Shown: positions 9,991-19,125 of the stretch, one piece after another
How positions within the stretch are numbered: the first letter of the stretch is position 1
Layout: every line of letters begins with the position of its first letter
DNA from: Alcaligenes ammonioxydans
GTDB lineage: Bacteria > Pseudomonadota > Gammaproteobacteria > Burkholderiales > Burkholderiaceae_B
Direction: 5' to 3'
NCBI RefSeq assembly: GCF_019343455.1
Contig: NZ_CP049362.1
Location: 2,604,001 to 2,668,000, forward strand
Length of the DNA: 64,000 nt
Program-made: the position numbers and the translations under genes
The notes under the pieces: generated by a model
Database searches by the model: none
The model's input: only the letters and a program-made list of their open reading frames with translations
What the model was told of the DNA's origin: nothing

Positions 9991-10593
9991 TTACCACCGT
10001 CGTTCACTATCTTCACCATCGAGTATGGGACGCAACTGCGCGGCAATGGCGTCTCGGGCTCGAAAGATGCGTGAACGTACAGTTCCTATAGGGCAGTCCA
10101 TGGTCTGAGCAATATCTTCATAGCTCATCCCTTCTATTTCACGTAGCACAATCGCGGTCCGTAACTCTTCGGGCAGTGCCTGAATTGCTGTATTTACCGT
10201 TTCAGCAATCTGGCGGCTGACCATCATGGATTCCGGTGTGCTTATATCGCTTAGGTTGTCAATTCGGTCAAAAGTTTCACCTTCTTCGGTTTCGACGTTC
10301 TGTAACGTGTTGGGACGTCGCGCGGCCGAGGCCTGCCAATTACGAGCCGTGTTGATCGCAATGCGATACAGCCAGGTGTAAAAAGCGCTCTCGCCCCGAA
10401 ACTGGGGGAGAGCCCGATAGGCTTTGATGAAAGTTTCCTGAGCCACGTCCTCGATTTCAGACGGGTCACGGACCATGCGACTGAGCAGACGCATGATCTT
10501 GCGCTGATACTTGAGTACCAGCAGGTCAAAGGCTCGCTTGTCCCCACGCTGAACACGTGCAACCAGTTCGGCATCGGTATCGCGTTCACTCAT
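9991..10593 (-). CDS. rpoE: RNA polymerase sigma factor RpoE/AlgU (ECF)
   Basis: This is the extracytoplasmic-function sigma factor for the envelope-stress regulon. The 200-residue sequence has region 2 (FDLLVLKYQRKIMRLLSRMV through QETFIKAYRALPQFRGESAF, then YTWLYRIAINTARNW). Region 4 follows (LPEELRTAIVLREIEGMSYE, then IGTVRSRIFRARDAIAAQL). Its ATG shares a base with the stop of the preceding ORF (TAATG). The downstream rseA, rseB and mucD complete the standard cluster. Confidence 0.96.
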   Translation of the reverse strand: MSERDTDAELVARVQRGDKRAFDLLVLKYQRKIMRLLSRMVRDPSEIEDVAQETFIKAYRALPQFRGESAFYTWLYRIAINTARNWQASAARRPNTLQNVETEEGETFDRIDNLSDISTPESMMVSRQIAETVNTAIQALPEELRTAIVLREIEGMSYEDIAQTMDCPIGTVRSRIFRARDAIAAQLRPILDGEDSERRW

Positions 10594-11129
10594 TAAGAAT
10601 CCTTATTCTGAGCACGGACCTGATGGGACAGCCGCTTGGCACAAAGACACAATGCCCACCAGGCCTGTGGGGGCTGAGCACTGCGCCATACGGTAACGGT
10701 GCGACAGCCCTTGCCAGGTGGAACACTGCGCAAACGCAAAGTCATAAACCAGGCAGAGCACCAGAGTTGCTCGACTTGGACACGCTGTTCCACAGCCTTA
10801 GCGTCTTGCAAGGAGTATAGCCCTGCATGATGCGCTAGTGTAGCGCGCTGACTCCATACCGGACGATAGCAAGCATACAGAAAATAAGCCCACAAAGCAC
10901 TTGCCAGCAGGGCCACAATCCAGGGCACTTGCCAGCTATGCATCGTCCAGGCCAGAGCGGATGCAAGGACCGCATAGACAAAAGCGCCCAGTCGGCGCAC
11001 CAGAGCCGGAGCTCCGATCGACCAGGACTGGGCGTGACGAGTGGGGCAGTCTGACTTAACGAAGACGACGAACCACCATCGAACCGTTCGTGCCACCAAA
11101 TCCAAAGGAGTTGGACAAGGCCACATCAA
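10593..11129 (-). CDS. Small YgfX-like membrane protein of unknown function
   Basis: Between fabF and rpoE lies a frame for a protein with two adjacent hydrophobic segments (LGAFVYAVLASALAWTM and VPWIVALLASALWAYFLYAC), then a soluble Trp/Arg-rich tail. This layout and the HAQSWSIGAPALVRR lead resemble YgfX/CptA-type proteins, but I am not certain. The start is unclear. The only ATG (11126, just after a TTG at 11129) lies about 70 bp inside fabF. Later candidates are GTG codons, including one near 11000 that would cut into the conserved-looking lead. The stop overlaps the rpoE start. Confidence 0.6.
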   Translation of the reverse strand: MMWPCPTPLDLVARTVRWWFVVFVKSDCPTRHAQSWSIGAPALVRRLGAFVYAVLASALAWTMHSWQVPWIVALLASALWAYFLYACYRPVWSQRATLAHHAGLYSLQDAKAVEQRVQVEQLWCSAWFMTLRLRSVPPGKGCRTVTVWRSAQPPQAWWALCLCAKRLSHQVRAQNKDS

Positions 11130-12288
11130 TCTTCATATCACGAGCCTGATTGGCGCAGTAATCCAGATCGCATGCCGGATCCTGATTGAAGATATTGATG
11201 GTTGGAGGCGAGATCTGGTTGTACACCGCCAACGTAGTGAATACCGCTTCAATGCCACCAGCTGCACCCAGCAGATGACCCGTCATGGATTTGGTGGAGT
11301 TGACCACCAGCTTGTAGGCGTGATCGCCAAAAGCCAGCTTCAATGCCTCGGACTCGTTCACGTCACCCAGCGGCGTAGAAGTGCCATGAGCATTGACGTA
11401 CTGAACCTCATCCGGGTTGATGCCACCGTTGCGCAAGGCATTCATCACGCCACGACGTGGACCGTCACGGTCCGGCGAAGTGATGTGGTGAGCATCCGAG
11501 CTCATGCCGTAGCCGGCGAACTCACCATAAATGCGGGCGCCACGCTTTTTGGCATGTTCGTACTCTTCCAGCACCAGAACACCCGCGCCTTCACCCAGCA
11601 CGAAGCCATCACGGTCCATATCCCAGGGGCGCGATGCCGTCTGCGGATCGTCATTGCGGGTAGACAAGGCACGCATGGCCGCAAAACCGCCGATGCCCAG
11701 TGGCGAAACGGTAGATTCCGCGCCGCCGGCAATCATCACGTCGGCATCGCCATACTCGATCAGACGAGCGGCGTCACCAATGGAGTGCAGGCCGGTTGTA
11801 CATGCCGACACCACTGCATAGCTGGGACCTTTCAGACCCAGGCCAATCGACAACTGACCAGACACCAGGTTGACCAGGGAGCCGGGCACAAAGAACGGGG
11901 AAATCCGACGCGGCCCCCGTTCCAGATAATCTTTTTGGGTTTCTTCGATACGGGGCAAACCACCAATCCCCGACCCTACAATGACGCCCACACGCTCAGC
12001 ATCGATGCTGTTGATATCCAGGCCGCAATCTTTCCAGGCTTGCATCCCTGCTACCACGCCGTAATGGATAAAGGTATCCATCTGCTTGGCTTCTTTGGAC
12101 GAAATATAAGGTGTTAAATCAAAATCCTTGACCTCACCCGCTATCTGGGCGCTAAGGGCCGAAGGATCGAAACGGGTAATACGCCCGATGCCCGAACGCC
12201 CATTGACGATGTTATCCCACGCGGTAGGAATATCGTTGCCGACCGGGGAAACAATACCCAGCCCGGTAATGACGACACGTCGCTTCAC
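11056..12288 (-). CDS. fabF: 3-oxoacyl-[ACP] synthase II (KAS II)
   Basis: FabF elongates acyl-ACP by condensation with malonyl-ACP. The 410-residue thiolase-fold enzyme shows the active-site Cys in VVSACTTGLHSIGDA and the catalytic His residues in NAHGTSTPLGD and KSMTGHLLGAAGG. The C-terminus FGFGGTNGSMVV is typical. The start is a GTG at 12286-12288, with AGGAG six bases upstream. It lies 140 bp downstream of acpP in a fab cluster. Confidence 0.97.
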   Translation of the reverse strand: MKRRVVITGLGIVSPVGNDIPTAWDNIVNGRSGIGRITRFDPSALSAQIAGEVKDFDLTPYISSKEAKQMDTFIHYGVVAGMQAWKDCGLDINSIDAERVGVIVGSGIGGLPRIEETQKDYLERGPRRISPFFVPGSLVNLVSGQLSIGLGLKGPSYAVVSACTTGLHSIGDAARLIEYGDADVMIAGGAESTVSPLGIGGFAAMRALSTRNDDPQTASRPWDMDRDGFVLGEGAGVLVLEEYEHAKKRGARIYGEFAGYGMSSDAHHITSPDRDGPRRGVMNALRNGGINPDEVQYVNAHGTSTPLGDVNESEALKLAFGDHAYKLVVNSTKSMTGHLLGAAGGIEAVFTTLAVYNQISPPTINIFNQDPACDLDYCANQARDMKIDVALSNSFGFGGTNGSMVVRRLR

Positions 12289-12428
12289 GGATGACTCCTA
12301 AACACAAAAAAAGCGGTTTAAAGGGAATAACTGCGTCTTGCAAGCTAAAGCCGCCGGGCACAAGCTATTCTCTGGAAACCGCTCTGGAGCGAGGGCGTGC
12401 ACGATGCCGCCCACCCTCTTAATTGAAC

Positions 12429-12668
12429 TTACTGCTTGCTGTGAGAATTGATGTAGTCCACAGCTTGCTGGACCGTCGTGATTTTCTCAGCTTCTTCGTC
12501 TGGTATTTCGGTTTCGAATTCGTCTTCGAGCGCCATCACGAGCTCGACCATGTCGAGCGAGTCGGCACCGAGGTCGTCGAGAAAAGAAGATTCGTTTTTG
12601 ATCTCGGCTTCGTTAACGCCAAGTTGTTCAGCGACGATCTTCTTGACGCGCTGTTCGATGCTTTCCAT
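12429..12668 (-). CDS. acpP: Acyl carrier protein
   Basis: This 79-residue acidic protein carries the growing acyl chain on a phosphopantetheine arm attached to the serine in [16 protein letters not shown]. The ATG at 12666-12668 is preceded by GGAG at seven bases. The frame is open upstream, but that part is not ACP-like. It lies between fabG and fabF as in most proteobacterial fab clusters. Confidence 0.97.
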   Translation of the reverse strand: MESIEQRVKKIVAEQLGVNEAEIKNESSFLDDLGADSLDMVELVMALEDEFETEIPDEEAEKITTVQQAVDYINSHSKQ

Positions 12669-12749
12669 GCAGATTCTCCAAGTTGGGAAAAATTCCCGCA
12701 AATTATAGCCAATCCATACTATTAAGAGGGATAAGCTATGACAAAAAAC

Positions 12750-12793
12750 GGCGTTCTTGTATGAGGCCCAACGTTATTCTTACAACGCCGGCT
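12750..12793. other. Inverted repeat between fabG and acpP
   Basis: CGGCGTT near 12750 pairs with AACGCCG near 12790, with further pairing inside (GTA / TAC). The loop is long and there is no U-tract. It may be an mRNA stability or processing structure in front of the abundant acpP message. Confidence 0.3.
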
Positions 12794-12852
12794 CAAGCAA
12801 TAGGCCCCAAATAATCCCGCAATTTTACCTCAGCCGGGCACGATGCCAAGCC

Positions 12853-13596
12853 TTACATATGCATACCACCATTGACGTGGATGGTACTGCCCGTAATATA
12901 TTGCGCTTGCGACCCGGCCAGGAAGGCGACTGCGTTAGCAATATCTTCCGCAGCGCCCAGTCGTCCCAGAGGGATTTGCGACAAAATGGCCGCCGACTGC
13001 TCAGGGGTCAAAGAGCGTGTCATGTCCGTATCGATAAAGCCCGGAGCGACGCAATTAACTGTAATGTTACGGCTACCAAGCTCGCGCGCCAAGGCGCGGC
13101 TCATGCCGGCCACGCCCGCTTTGGCGGCGGCGTAGTTGGCCTGCCCGGGATTGCCGCTCTCGCCCACCACCGACGTGATGCTGATAATGCGGCCCCAACG
13201 GGCTTTCATCATGGGGCGAATAACCGCCCGCGACAGGCGAAACACGGCACTCAGATTGGTCTGAATAACAGCGTCCCAGTCTTCATCTTTCAGACGCATG
13301 GCCAGATTGTCACGCGTAATGCCCGCATTATTAACCAGAATGTGCGGACCGCCGTCTTCTTTGCTCAAGGCCGAGACCAGCGCTTCGCAGGCCGCTGCAT
13401 CATCAACGTTCAAGACATGGCCGTAGCTGCCATTCTGGTCGAGCACCGCGGAAATCGCCTGTGCGCCCGCCTCAGACGTGGCCGTACCCACGACCTTGGC
13501 GCCGCGTGCCATTAATGCTTTGGCAATCGCCTGACCAATACCACGCGATGCGCCGGTTACCAGGGCGGTCTTGCCGCTAAGATCCATTTCTTGCAT
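12853..13596 (-). CDS. fabG: 3-oxoacyl-[ACP] reductase
   Basis: FabG is the NADPH-dependent ketoreductase of fatty-acid elongation. The 247-residue short-chain dehydrogenase shows the cofactor motif TGASRGIGQAIA, the NNAG motif (ILVNNAGITRDN), the catalytic Ser in SITSVVGESGNPGQ and the YxxxK in ANYAAAKAG. It starts directly after the fabD stop with no spacer, and a GGGAG lies at a suitable distance. Confidence 0.97.
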   Translation of the reverse strand: MQEMDLSGKTALVTGASRGIGQAIAKALMARGAKVVGTATSEAGAQAISAVLDQNGSYGHVLNVDDAAACEALVSALSKEDGGPHILVNNAGITRDNLAMRLKDEDWDAVIQTNLSAVFRLSRAVIRPMMKARWGRIISITSVVGESGNPGQANYAAAKAGVAGMSRALARELGSRNITVNCVAPGFIDTDMTRSLTPEQSAAILSQIPLGRLGAAEDIANAVAFLAGSQAQYITGSTIHVNGGMHM

Positions 13597-14535
13597 TTAT
13601 GCTCCCTCCAGGGCTTCCAAAGTGGCCTGCAAGGACGCAGGGTCGCTGATCGACAAGGCAACAAGATCACGATCAATGCGTTTGACCAGACCTGTCAGCA
13701 CTTTGCCCGGACCACACTCGACCACATGGGTGACACCCTGGGCCTTCATGGCCTGAATCGTCTCCACCCAGCGCACGGGGTGCCAGGCCTGACGGACCAG
13801 TGCATCCTTGATCTGTTCCGGGTCGGTGGGCGCGGCTACGTCCACATTGTTGATCACGGAAATGGCAGGTGTATTCACCTGCACGGAAGCCAGGGCCTGG
13901 GCCAGCACCACTGCAGCCGGCTCCAGCAGGCTGCAGTGGAAAGGCGCCGATACGGGCAGCACCAAAGCACGCTTGGCACCGGCTTCTTTAGCCAGGGCAC
14001 ATGCACGATCTACCGCTTCCACATTCCCGGCTATCACAACCTGGGCAGGTGCATTGTAGTTAACAGCCTGAACAATCTGCTGTCCCTCAGAGGCACGAGC
14101 ACACACATCGCGCACTTGATCGTCATCCAGACCCAGCACGGCAGCCATGGTACCGACACCCACAGGTACGGCAGCTTGCATGGCATCGGCACGGATGCGA
14201 ACCAGCGGAACAGCTTGTTCCAGGCTCAGAGCACCGGCCGCAGTCAGGGCCGAGTATTCACCCAGGCTATGACCGGCCATCACGGCAGGAGCGGGGCCAC
14301 CAGCCTGAATCCAGGCTTGGTACATGGCCACGGCGCTAGCCAGCATGACAGGTTGAGTATTGGTAGTCAGGTTCAGAGCCTCGGCAGGCCCTTGTGCCAT
14401 CAGCTGAGCCAGGTCCTGGCCCAGCGCCTGGCTGGCTTGTGCAATGGCTTGCTGTACGACAGCCGACTCGGACCAGGCATCGAGCATGCCAACGGACTGC
14501 GAGCCTTGTCCTGGAAAGACAAACGCAATTTTCAT
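13597..14535 (-). CDS. fabD: Malonyl-CoA:ACP transacylase
   Basis: FabD transfers malonyl from CoA to ACP. The 312-residue protein starts MKIAFVFPGQGSQSVGM, has the active-site serine in AGHSLGEYSAL, a conserved Arg in VPLVRIRADAMQ and the catalytic His in SAPFHCSLLEPA. The upstream extension to 14550 is not conserved-looking. It is cotranscribed with fabH and fabG. Confidence 0.97.
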   Translation of the reverse strand: MKIAFVFPGQGSQSVGMLDAWSESAVVQQAIAQASQALGQDLAQLMAQGPAEALNLTTNTQPVMLASAVAMYQAWIQAGGPAPAVMAGHSLGEYSALTAAGALSLEQAVPLVRIRADAMQAAVPVGVGTMAAVLGLDDDQVRDVCARASEGQQIVQAVNYNAPAQVVIAGNVEAVDRACALAKEAGAKRALVLPVSAPFHCSLLEPAAVVLAQALASVQVNTPAISVINNVDVAAPTDPEQIKDALVRQAWHPVRWVETIQAMKAQGVTHVVECGPGKVLTGLVKRIDRDLVALSISDPASLQATLEALEGA

Positions 14536-14581
14536 GGAAGAAAAACCCAAAGAGATGAGGCGGTAATCCGGATCGCGCTAC

Positions 14582-15559
14582 TTAGCAGCGGACCAGCACC
14601 GAACCCCAGGTAAAGCCGCCACCCACGCCTTGCAACAAGGCCAGATCACCGGCACGGATACGACCATCCCGGCGAGCGGCATTCAGGGCCAAAGGCACAC
14701 TGGCTGCCGAGGTGTTGGCATGTTGATCAACCGTGATAACCACCTTCTCGGAGGGGATACCCAGCTTGCGACCCAGAAAATTGATGATGCGAACGTTGGC
14801 CTGATGCGGAACCAGCCAATCGATATCAGCCAGGGAAACACCTGCCTGTTCGCAAACTTGATTGGCCGAGGCGGCCAGAGAGGTGACAGCCAGCTTGAAC
14901 ACAGCCTGACCATCCATGCGCAGGAAGGGATCGCCCACCACCTGGCCATGCGAGACATTGCCTGCCGCGCACAAAATACCCATTTGGCTGCCATCAGCAT
15001 TGAGTTGGGCGGCCAAAATACCGGGCTCATCACTGGCTTGCAGAACCACCGCCCCCGCCCCGTCACCAAACAGGACACAGGTGGCGCGGTCGTCCCAATC
15101 CAGAATGCTGGAGAACACTTCGGCGCCGATAACCAGCGCATTGCGTGCACGGCCAGCCTTAATCATGGCATCCGCCGTGGTCAAGGCATACACAAAGCCG
15201 CTGCACACTGCCTGTACGTCGTACGCGGCAGCGCCTTTATTACCCAGTTCGGCCTGCACAAGGCAGGCGGTGCTGGGAAAAACATAATCGGGGGTGGAGG
15301 TTGCCACCACGATCAGGTCCAGATCCTGGGCAGCCAGACCGGCATCTTCCAGCGCCTGACGTGCAGCCTGAGTCGCCAACTGACTGGTGCGAACACCGGG
15401 ATCGGCAAGATGACGCTGGTGAATACCGGTACGCTCAACAATCCACTGATCGGAGGTTTCGATACCTTTTTGAGCCAGCTCAGCAGCCAGATCATCGTTA
15501 GACACAATCCGAGGAGGCAGGTAGCCGCCTGTACCGATAATCTTGGCAAATATCGTCAT
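14582..15559 (-). CDS. fabH: 3-oxoacyl-[ACP] synthase III (KAS III)
   Basis: FabH starts fatty-acid chains by condensing acetyl-CoA with malonyl-ACP. The ATG start gives 325 residues; a TTG at 15577 would add six. The Cys-His-Asn triad is visible in [24 protein letters not shown] and [15 protein letters not shown]. It sits between plsX and fabD in the conserved order. Confidence 0.97.
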   Translation of the reverse strand: MTIFAKIIGTGGYLPPRIVSNDDLAAELAQKGIETSDQWIVERTGIHQRHLADPGVRTSQLATQAARQALEDAGLAAQDLDLIVVATSTPDYVFPSTACLVQAELGNKGAAAYDVQAVCSGFVYALTTADAMIKAGRARNALVIGAEVFSSILDWDDRATCVLFGDGAGAVVLQASDEPGILAAQLNADGSQMGILCAAGNVSHGQVVGDPFLRMDGQAVFKLAVTSLAASANQVCEQAGVSLADIDWLVPHQANVRIINFLGRKLGIPSEKVVITVDQHANTSAASVPLALNAARRDGRIRAGDLALLQGVGGGFTWGSVLVRC

Positions 15560-15585
15560 AATTAGGTTCCCGATCAAGCCCGTTC

Positions 15586-16674
15586 TTATGAGGACGAGGG
15601 CTCTGAAGTATGGCGTGTATCTGGTTCGCCGCTTTGCTCTTCATGCAGGCTGACGCTTTGCATGATGCGCTCGACTGCCTGGCTGGTGCCGCTGAGCAGA
15701 CCATTGAGCACCGCACCGCGGGCTCGCTGCAAAGCATAACCGAAAGCGTAGGCATCGGCAGAACCATGACTCTTGATAACAATACCGCGTAAACCCAAAA
15801 GGGCCGCACCGTTATGTCGGCGATTATCCACCCTGTCGCGGAAACGATTCAAGACCGGACGAGCCAGCAAGGCGGATAATTTGCTCAAGGGGTCACGGGT
15901 AAATTCGTCGCGCAGCATACTGCCGACCATCTTGGCCAGCCCCTCAATGGACTTGAGGACCACATTGCCCACGAAACCGTCGCACACGACCACGTTGACG
16001 GTACCTTTGCAGATATCGTCACCTTCCACGTTGCCGTAAAAATTCAGTCCGCTGGAGCGCAACAACTCCGCCGCCTTCTTGACGACTTCGTTGCCTTTGA
16101 TGACTTCTTCCCCAATATTGAGCAAGCCCACGGTGGGACGCTCATGGCGATCCACGATGCTGGCCAGGGCAGAGCCCATGATGGCGAACTGCAGCAGGTG
16201 TTGTGCGGAACAATCCACATTGGCACCCAGATCCAGCATGATCGTGGCCCCGCCCTTCTGGTTCGGAATGGACGTGGCAATGGCTGGGCGATCAATCCCA
16301 TCCAGAGTTTTGAGTACGTAGCGCGAAATTGCCATCCATGCGCCGGTGTTGCCCGCGGAAATGCAGGCATCAGCTATCCCGTCCTTGACGGACTGGGCAG
16401 CCACACGCATGGAGGAGTCTTTTTTGCGGCGCAAGGCCACCTCAACCGAATCGGCCATGGTGACAACTTCGGATGCGGGAAGAATGTCGTACCAGGAGGT
16501 ATCGACATTACCTTGCGCACGCAATGTTTGCTCGATGGCCTGAGGCTCGCCAACCAATAAGCAGTGCACATCCGGATAGCGCTTGGCAAAAAGAAGCGCT
16601 GCAGGGACAGTGACGGATAAACCGATATCGCCGCCCATGCAATCGATGGCAATACGTATTTTTTTGTTAGACAT
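15586..16674 (-). CDS. plsX: Phosphate acyltransferase PlsX
   Basis: PlsX converts acyl-ACP to acyl-phosphate, the first step of the PlsX/PlsY phospholipid route. The 362-residue sequence opens with [15 protein letters not shown], and [22 protein letters not shown] is typical of the family. The ATG at 16672-16674 is preferred over the adjacent TTG. It lies between rpmF and fabH. Confidence 0.96.
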   Translation of the reverse strand: MSNKKIRIAIDCMGGDIGLSVTVPAALLFAKRYPDVHCLLVGEPQAIEQTLRAQGNVDTSWYDILPASEVVTMADSVEVALRRKKDSSMRVAAQSVKDGIADACISAGNTGAWMAISRYVLKTLDGIDRPAIATSIPNQKGGATIMLDLGANVDCSAQHLLQFAIMGSALASIVDRHERPTVGLLNIGEEVIKGNEVVKKAAELLRSSGLNFYGNVEGDDICKGTVNVVVCDGFVGNVVLKSIEGLAKMVGSMLRDEFTRDPLSKLSALLARPVLNRFRDRVDNRRHNGAALLGLRGIVIKSHGSADAYAFGYALQRARGAVLNGLLSGTSQAVERIMQSVSLHEEQSGEPDTRHTSEPSSS

Positions 16675-16715
16675 CAAGCATGCAACCTATGTTGCTTGCA
16701 ACGACAAAGAGACTA

Positions 16716-16898
16716 TTACTCGTCGTTCTTTGTTTTCAGGACTTTACGGCCACGATAGATGCCGTTGGGGCTGATGTGGTGACGCAGGTGCAATTCACCG
16801 GTCGTAGGCTCGATAGCCGTCGAAGGACCAGTAAGCGCGTCGTGCGAACGACGCATGTTACGCCGGGACGGGCTCTTTTTATTCTGCTGAACAGCCAT
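16716..16898 (-). CDS. rpmF: Large-subunit ribosomal protein bL32
   Basis: This is a 60-residue basic protein with the typical bL32 opening [20 protein letters not shown], then the [17 protein letters not shown] segment. It has no zinc-binding cysteines, so it is the Cys-minus form. It is flanked by yceD and plsX, the conserved neighbourhood. Confidence 0.97.
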   Translation of the reverse strand: MAVQQNKKSPSRRNMRRSHDALTGPSTAIEPTTGELHLRHHISPNGIYRGRKVLKTKNDE

Positions 16899-16971
16899 GA
16901 TGACTCCTGTAGATGGACAACCCCGAATAAATGGGTGCAGCCCGAAAAAATTAATGAATTAGTAACAACAA

Positions 16972-17493
16972 TCAAGACTTCTTGAGCGAACCCAATACGG
17001 CAAACGGTGACGGCCGCTCAAAGGCGGACTCGTCCAGGTCGTCCGATTTAGCTTCCATGGACAGGGACTGAGCCTCGGGACAAACCTCATGGCGCGGCAC
17101 ATAGGGCACACTGAGAATCAGTTCATCCTCGACCAAGCCCAAGACATCCAGGTGGCCTTCGCACAAGATGCGATCAGGACCTTCGGCATCGTCATCATCC
17201 AGCTCAAGCTCGGCCTCGCTTGCCACAATCTGTACTTCGTTAGAAATATCGATGGGCCACTCGAAGGGCTTTACACAGCGCTGGCATTCCAGAATGACAC
17301 TGCCTTTGGCCTGCACATGCACAAAACGGCGCCGGACAGAATCTTCCCGACCCGACACGCTCCAGTCAATGCGCAAATCGCCTTGATCGGGCAAATCGGA
17401 CACCAGACGAGACAAATCTTCCACCCGCACCTGGCCCGCCATTTCCTGGGGAGCGCGAGCAAGGTTCAAAGTGTCGATATACAGTGTCGTCAT
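16972..17493 (-). CDS. yceD: YceD/DUF177 family protein
   Basis: YceD-family proteins affect 23S rRNA accumulation and are almost always encoded next to rpmF. The 173-residue frame starts MTTLYIDTLNLARAPQEM. It has a cysteine pair in LECQRCVKPFEWPI and the family tail DVLGLVEDELILSVPYVPRH. The longer frame to 17529 is not needed. It is the first gene of the yceD-rpmF-plsX-fab run. Confidence 0.92.
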   Translation of the reverse strand: MTTLYIDTLNLARAPQEMAGQVRVEDLSRLVSDLPDQGDLRIDWSVSGREDSVRRRFVHVQAKGSVILECQRCVKPFEWPIDISNEVQIVASEAELELDDDDAEGPDRILCEGHLDVLGLVEDELILSVPYVPRHEVCPEAQSLSMEAKSDDLDESAFERPSPFAVLGSLKKS

Positions 17494-17714
17494 AAGTATG
17501 CTCAGGGCATCAAACCGCGGCTTAACCAAGATTTGGATACCGCGTATTTGCTTTGCTTGTTTGCTGCTTGTTTACGGCTTATGTGCATTACGTGCATTTA
17601 CTGCTTTGGTATCGCCTAAAGCTCTACCATTTTTTCTTGCACTGCTTTTTCCTGCCCTTCGTTATTCAAGCCTGTAAAACATGACCCGCTTATCGCCAAG
17701 CCCGCCCACAGCCA

Positions 17715-17743
17715 TTTCAATAACGAAGAAAACATTAGATAAT
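17715..17743 (+). promoter_or_regulatory. Possible sigma-70 promoter of yceF
   Basis: In the 299-bp spacer between yceD and yceF, a -10-like GATAAT (17738-17743) lies 17 bases after a weak -35-like TTTCAA (17715-17720). The -10 matches 5 of 6 consensus bases and the -35 only 3 of 6, so this is tentative. The spacer must also hold the promoter for the divergent yceD operon, which I could not place. Confidence 0.3.
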
Positions 17744-17792
17744 ACCGTGCTAAACACAAGGCAGTCAAACCAAAGCACAGCTAAAACACACC

Positions 17793-18389
17793 ATGCGTCT
17801 CATCCTTGCATCAAGCTCAGTCTATCGCCGCGCTATGTTAGCGCGTTTGGGCCTGCCTTTCACCTGTCAGTCCCCGGACATTGATGAAACCCCCTTGCCC
17901 GGAGAAGATCCGGCTGCGCTCAGCCTGCGGCTGGCACGGGAAAAAGCCGCCCGGGTCAGCCAGCTCAACCCGGGTGCGCTGGTTATTGGCTCCGATCAGG
18001 TCGCTACGTCCGGCAAAGATGCCATTGGCAAGCCCGGCGACCATGCTGGCGCGCAAAAGCAGCTACGACGGTTGAGTGGCCAGAACATCGATTTCCATAG
18101 TGCCTTGTGCGTCACAGACGGGAAGGAATTTCTCTGCCGCGATATTGTTACCAATTGTCGCTTTCGCGCCTTGAACGATGAGGAGATCGAGTATTACCTG
18201 CAACAAGAAAAACCCTATGACACTGCCGGCAGCGCCAAAGCGGAAGGGCTGGGAATTGGCCTGATGGAATCGATGCGTTCCGATGACCCCACCGCTATTA
18301 TTGGCCTGCCCCTGATCGAGCTGTGTACCTTGCTGCGCCACTTTGGTCTGAACCCCTTGCTCCCCCACCCTTTCCCCCTTTCCGTTTAG
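17793..18389 (+). CDS. yceF: Maf-family nucleotide pyrophosphatase, YceF type
   Basis: YceF-type Maf proteins hydrolyse methylated nucleotides such as 7-methyl-GTP. The 198-residue sequence starts MRLILASSSVYRRAMLARLG. It has the substrate loop PDIDETPLPGE, the metal and base site VIGSDQVA and the C-terminal IIGLPLIELCTLLRHFGLNP. Similarity to E. coli YceF is strong, and so is context: yceF is divergent from yceD-rpmF-plsX there too. It is followed 12 bp later by an RsmI-like gene. Confidence 0.93.
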   Translation: MRLILASSSVYRRAMLARLGLPFTCQSPDIDETPLPGEDPAALSLRLAREKAARVSQLNPGALVIGSDQVATSGKDAIGKPGDHAGAQKQLRRLSGQNIDFHSALCVTDGKEFLCRDIVTNCRFRALNDEEIEYYLQQEKPYDTAGSAKAEGLGIGLMESMRSDDPTAIIGLPLIELCTLLRHFGLNPLLPHPFPLSV

Positions 18390-18401
18390 GACCGCCCCCT
18401 C

Positions 18402-19124
18402 ATGCCCCAAGTCGCCCCTCTGCATCTGATCCCCGTCGGCTTAAGCGAGAGCCCGATCAGTGGCTGGCTGCCTGCCGATGTCAAGGCGCTGACGCGCGAG
18501 CTGACCGTCTTTATTGCTGAGAACGCCAAAACTGCCCGCGCTTTCTTGAAGCTGGTCGAGCCCGCCGTGCCCCTGCAGGAAATCACGATCCACACCCTGG
18601 ACAAGCGGGGCAACAAGCCAGGCGAAATGCGCGAATGGCTGAAACCAGCCCTGCAGGGCCAGGCCATCGGTCTGGTTTCGGAAGCCGGATGCCCCGCGGT
18701 GGCCGACCCCGGCGCGCTGGTGGTGGCCATGGCCCACGAGATGAAAATCCCTGTGCGTCCGCATGTCGGCCCCTCCTCCATTTTGCTCAGCCTGATGGCC
18801 AGCGGCCTGGAGGGCCAGCAGTTTGTCTTTCACGGCTACGCGCCCGTCGATAGCAGCGCACGGGCCAAGCAGCTCAAGCAATGGGAAAGCCAGTCCCAAA
18901 GCCTGAAACAAACGCAGATCCTGATCGAAACACCCTATCGCAACCAGGCCATGTACAGCACCTTGCTGCAGTCTTTGAAACCCACAACGCGTTTATGCCT
19001 GGCTCGTGACTTGACCGGCTCGCGTGAGCTGATCCAGACCGCCACGATAGAGCAGTGGCGTGAGCGTCAGCCGCCTGCTCTGGACAAAACCCCCTGCATC
19101 TTCCTGTTCCTGGCGGGCCGTTGA
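18402..19124 (+). CDS. SAM-dependent methyltransferase, tetrapyrrole-methylase fold (RsmI-like)
   Basis: The 240-residue protein has family features of RsmI-type methyltransferases: an N-terminal LHLIPVGLSE in place of a GT loop, AIGLVSEAGCPAVADPG (SAM-binding) and VRPHVGPSSILLSLMASGL, then FVFHGYAP. Canonical RsmI 2'-O-methylates C1402 of 16S rRNA. This protein is shorter and divergent, so it may be a paralogue with another substrate. Its stop lies one base before the next gene's ATG. Confidence 0.85.
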   Translation: MPQVAPLHLIPVGLSESPISGWLPADVKALTRELTVFIAENAKTARAFLKLVEPAVPLQEITIHTLDKRGNKPGEMREWLKPALQGQAIGLVSEAGCPAVADPGALVVAMAHEMKIPVRPHVGPSSILLSLMASGLEGQQFVFHGYAPVDSSARAKQLKQWESQSQSLKQTQILIETPYRNQAMYSTLLQSLKPTTRLCLARDLTGSRELIQTATIEQWRERQPPALDKTPCIFLFLAGR

Positions 19125-19125
19125 C

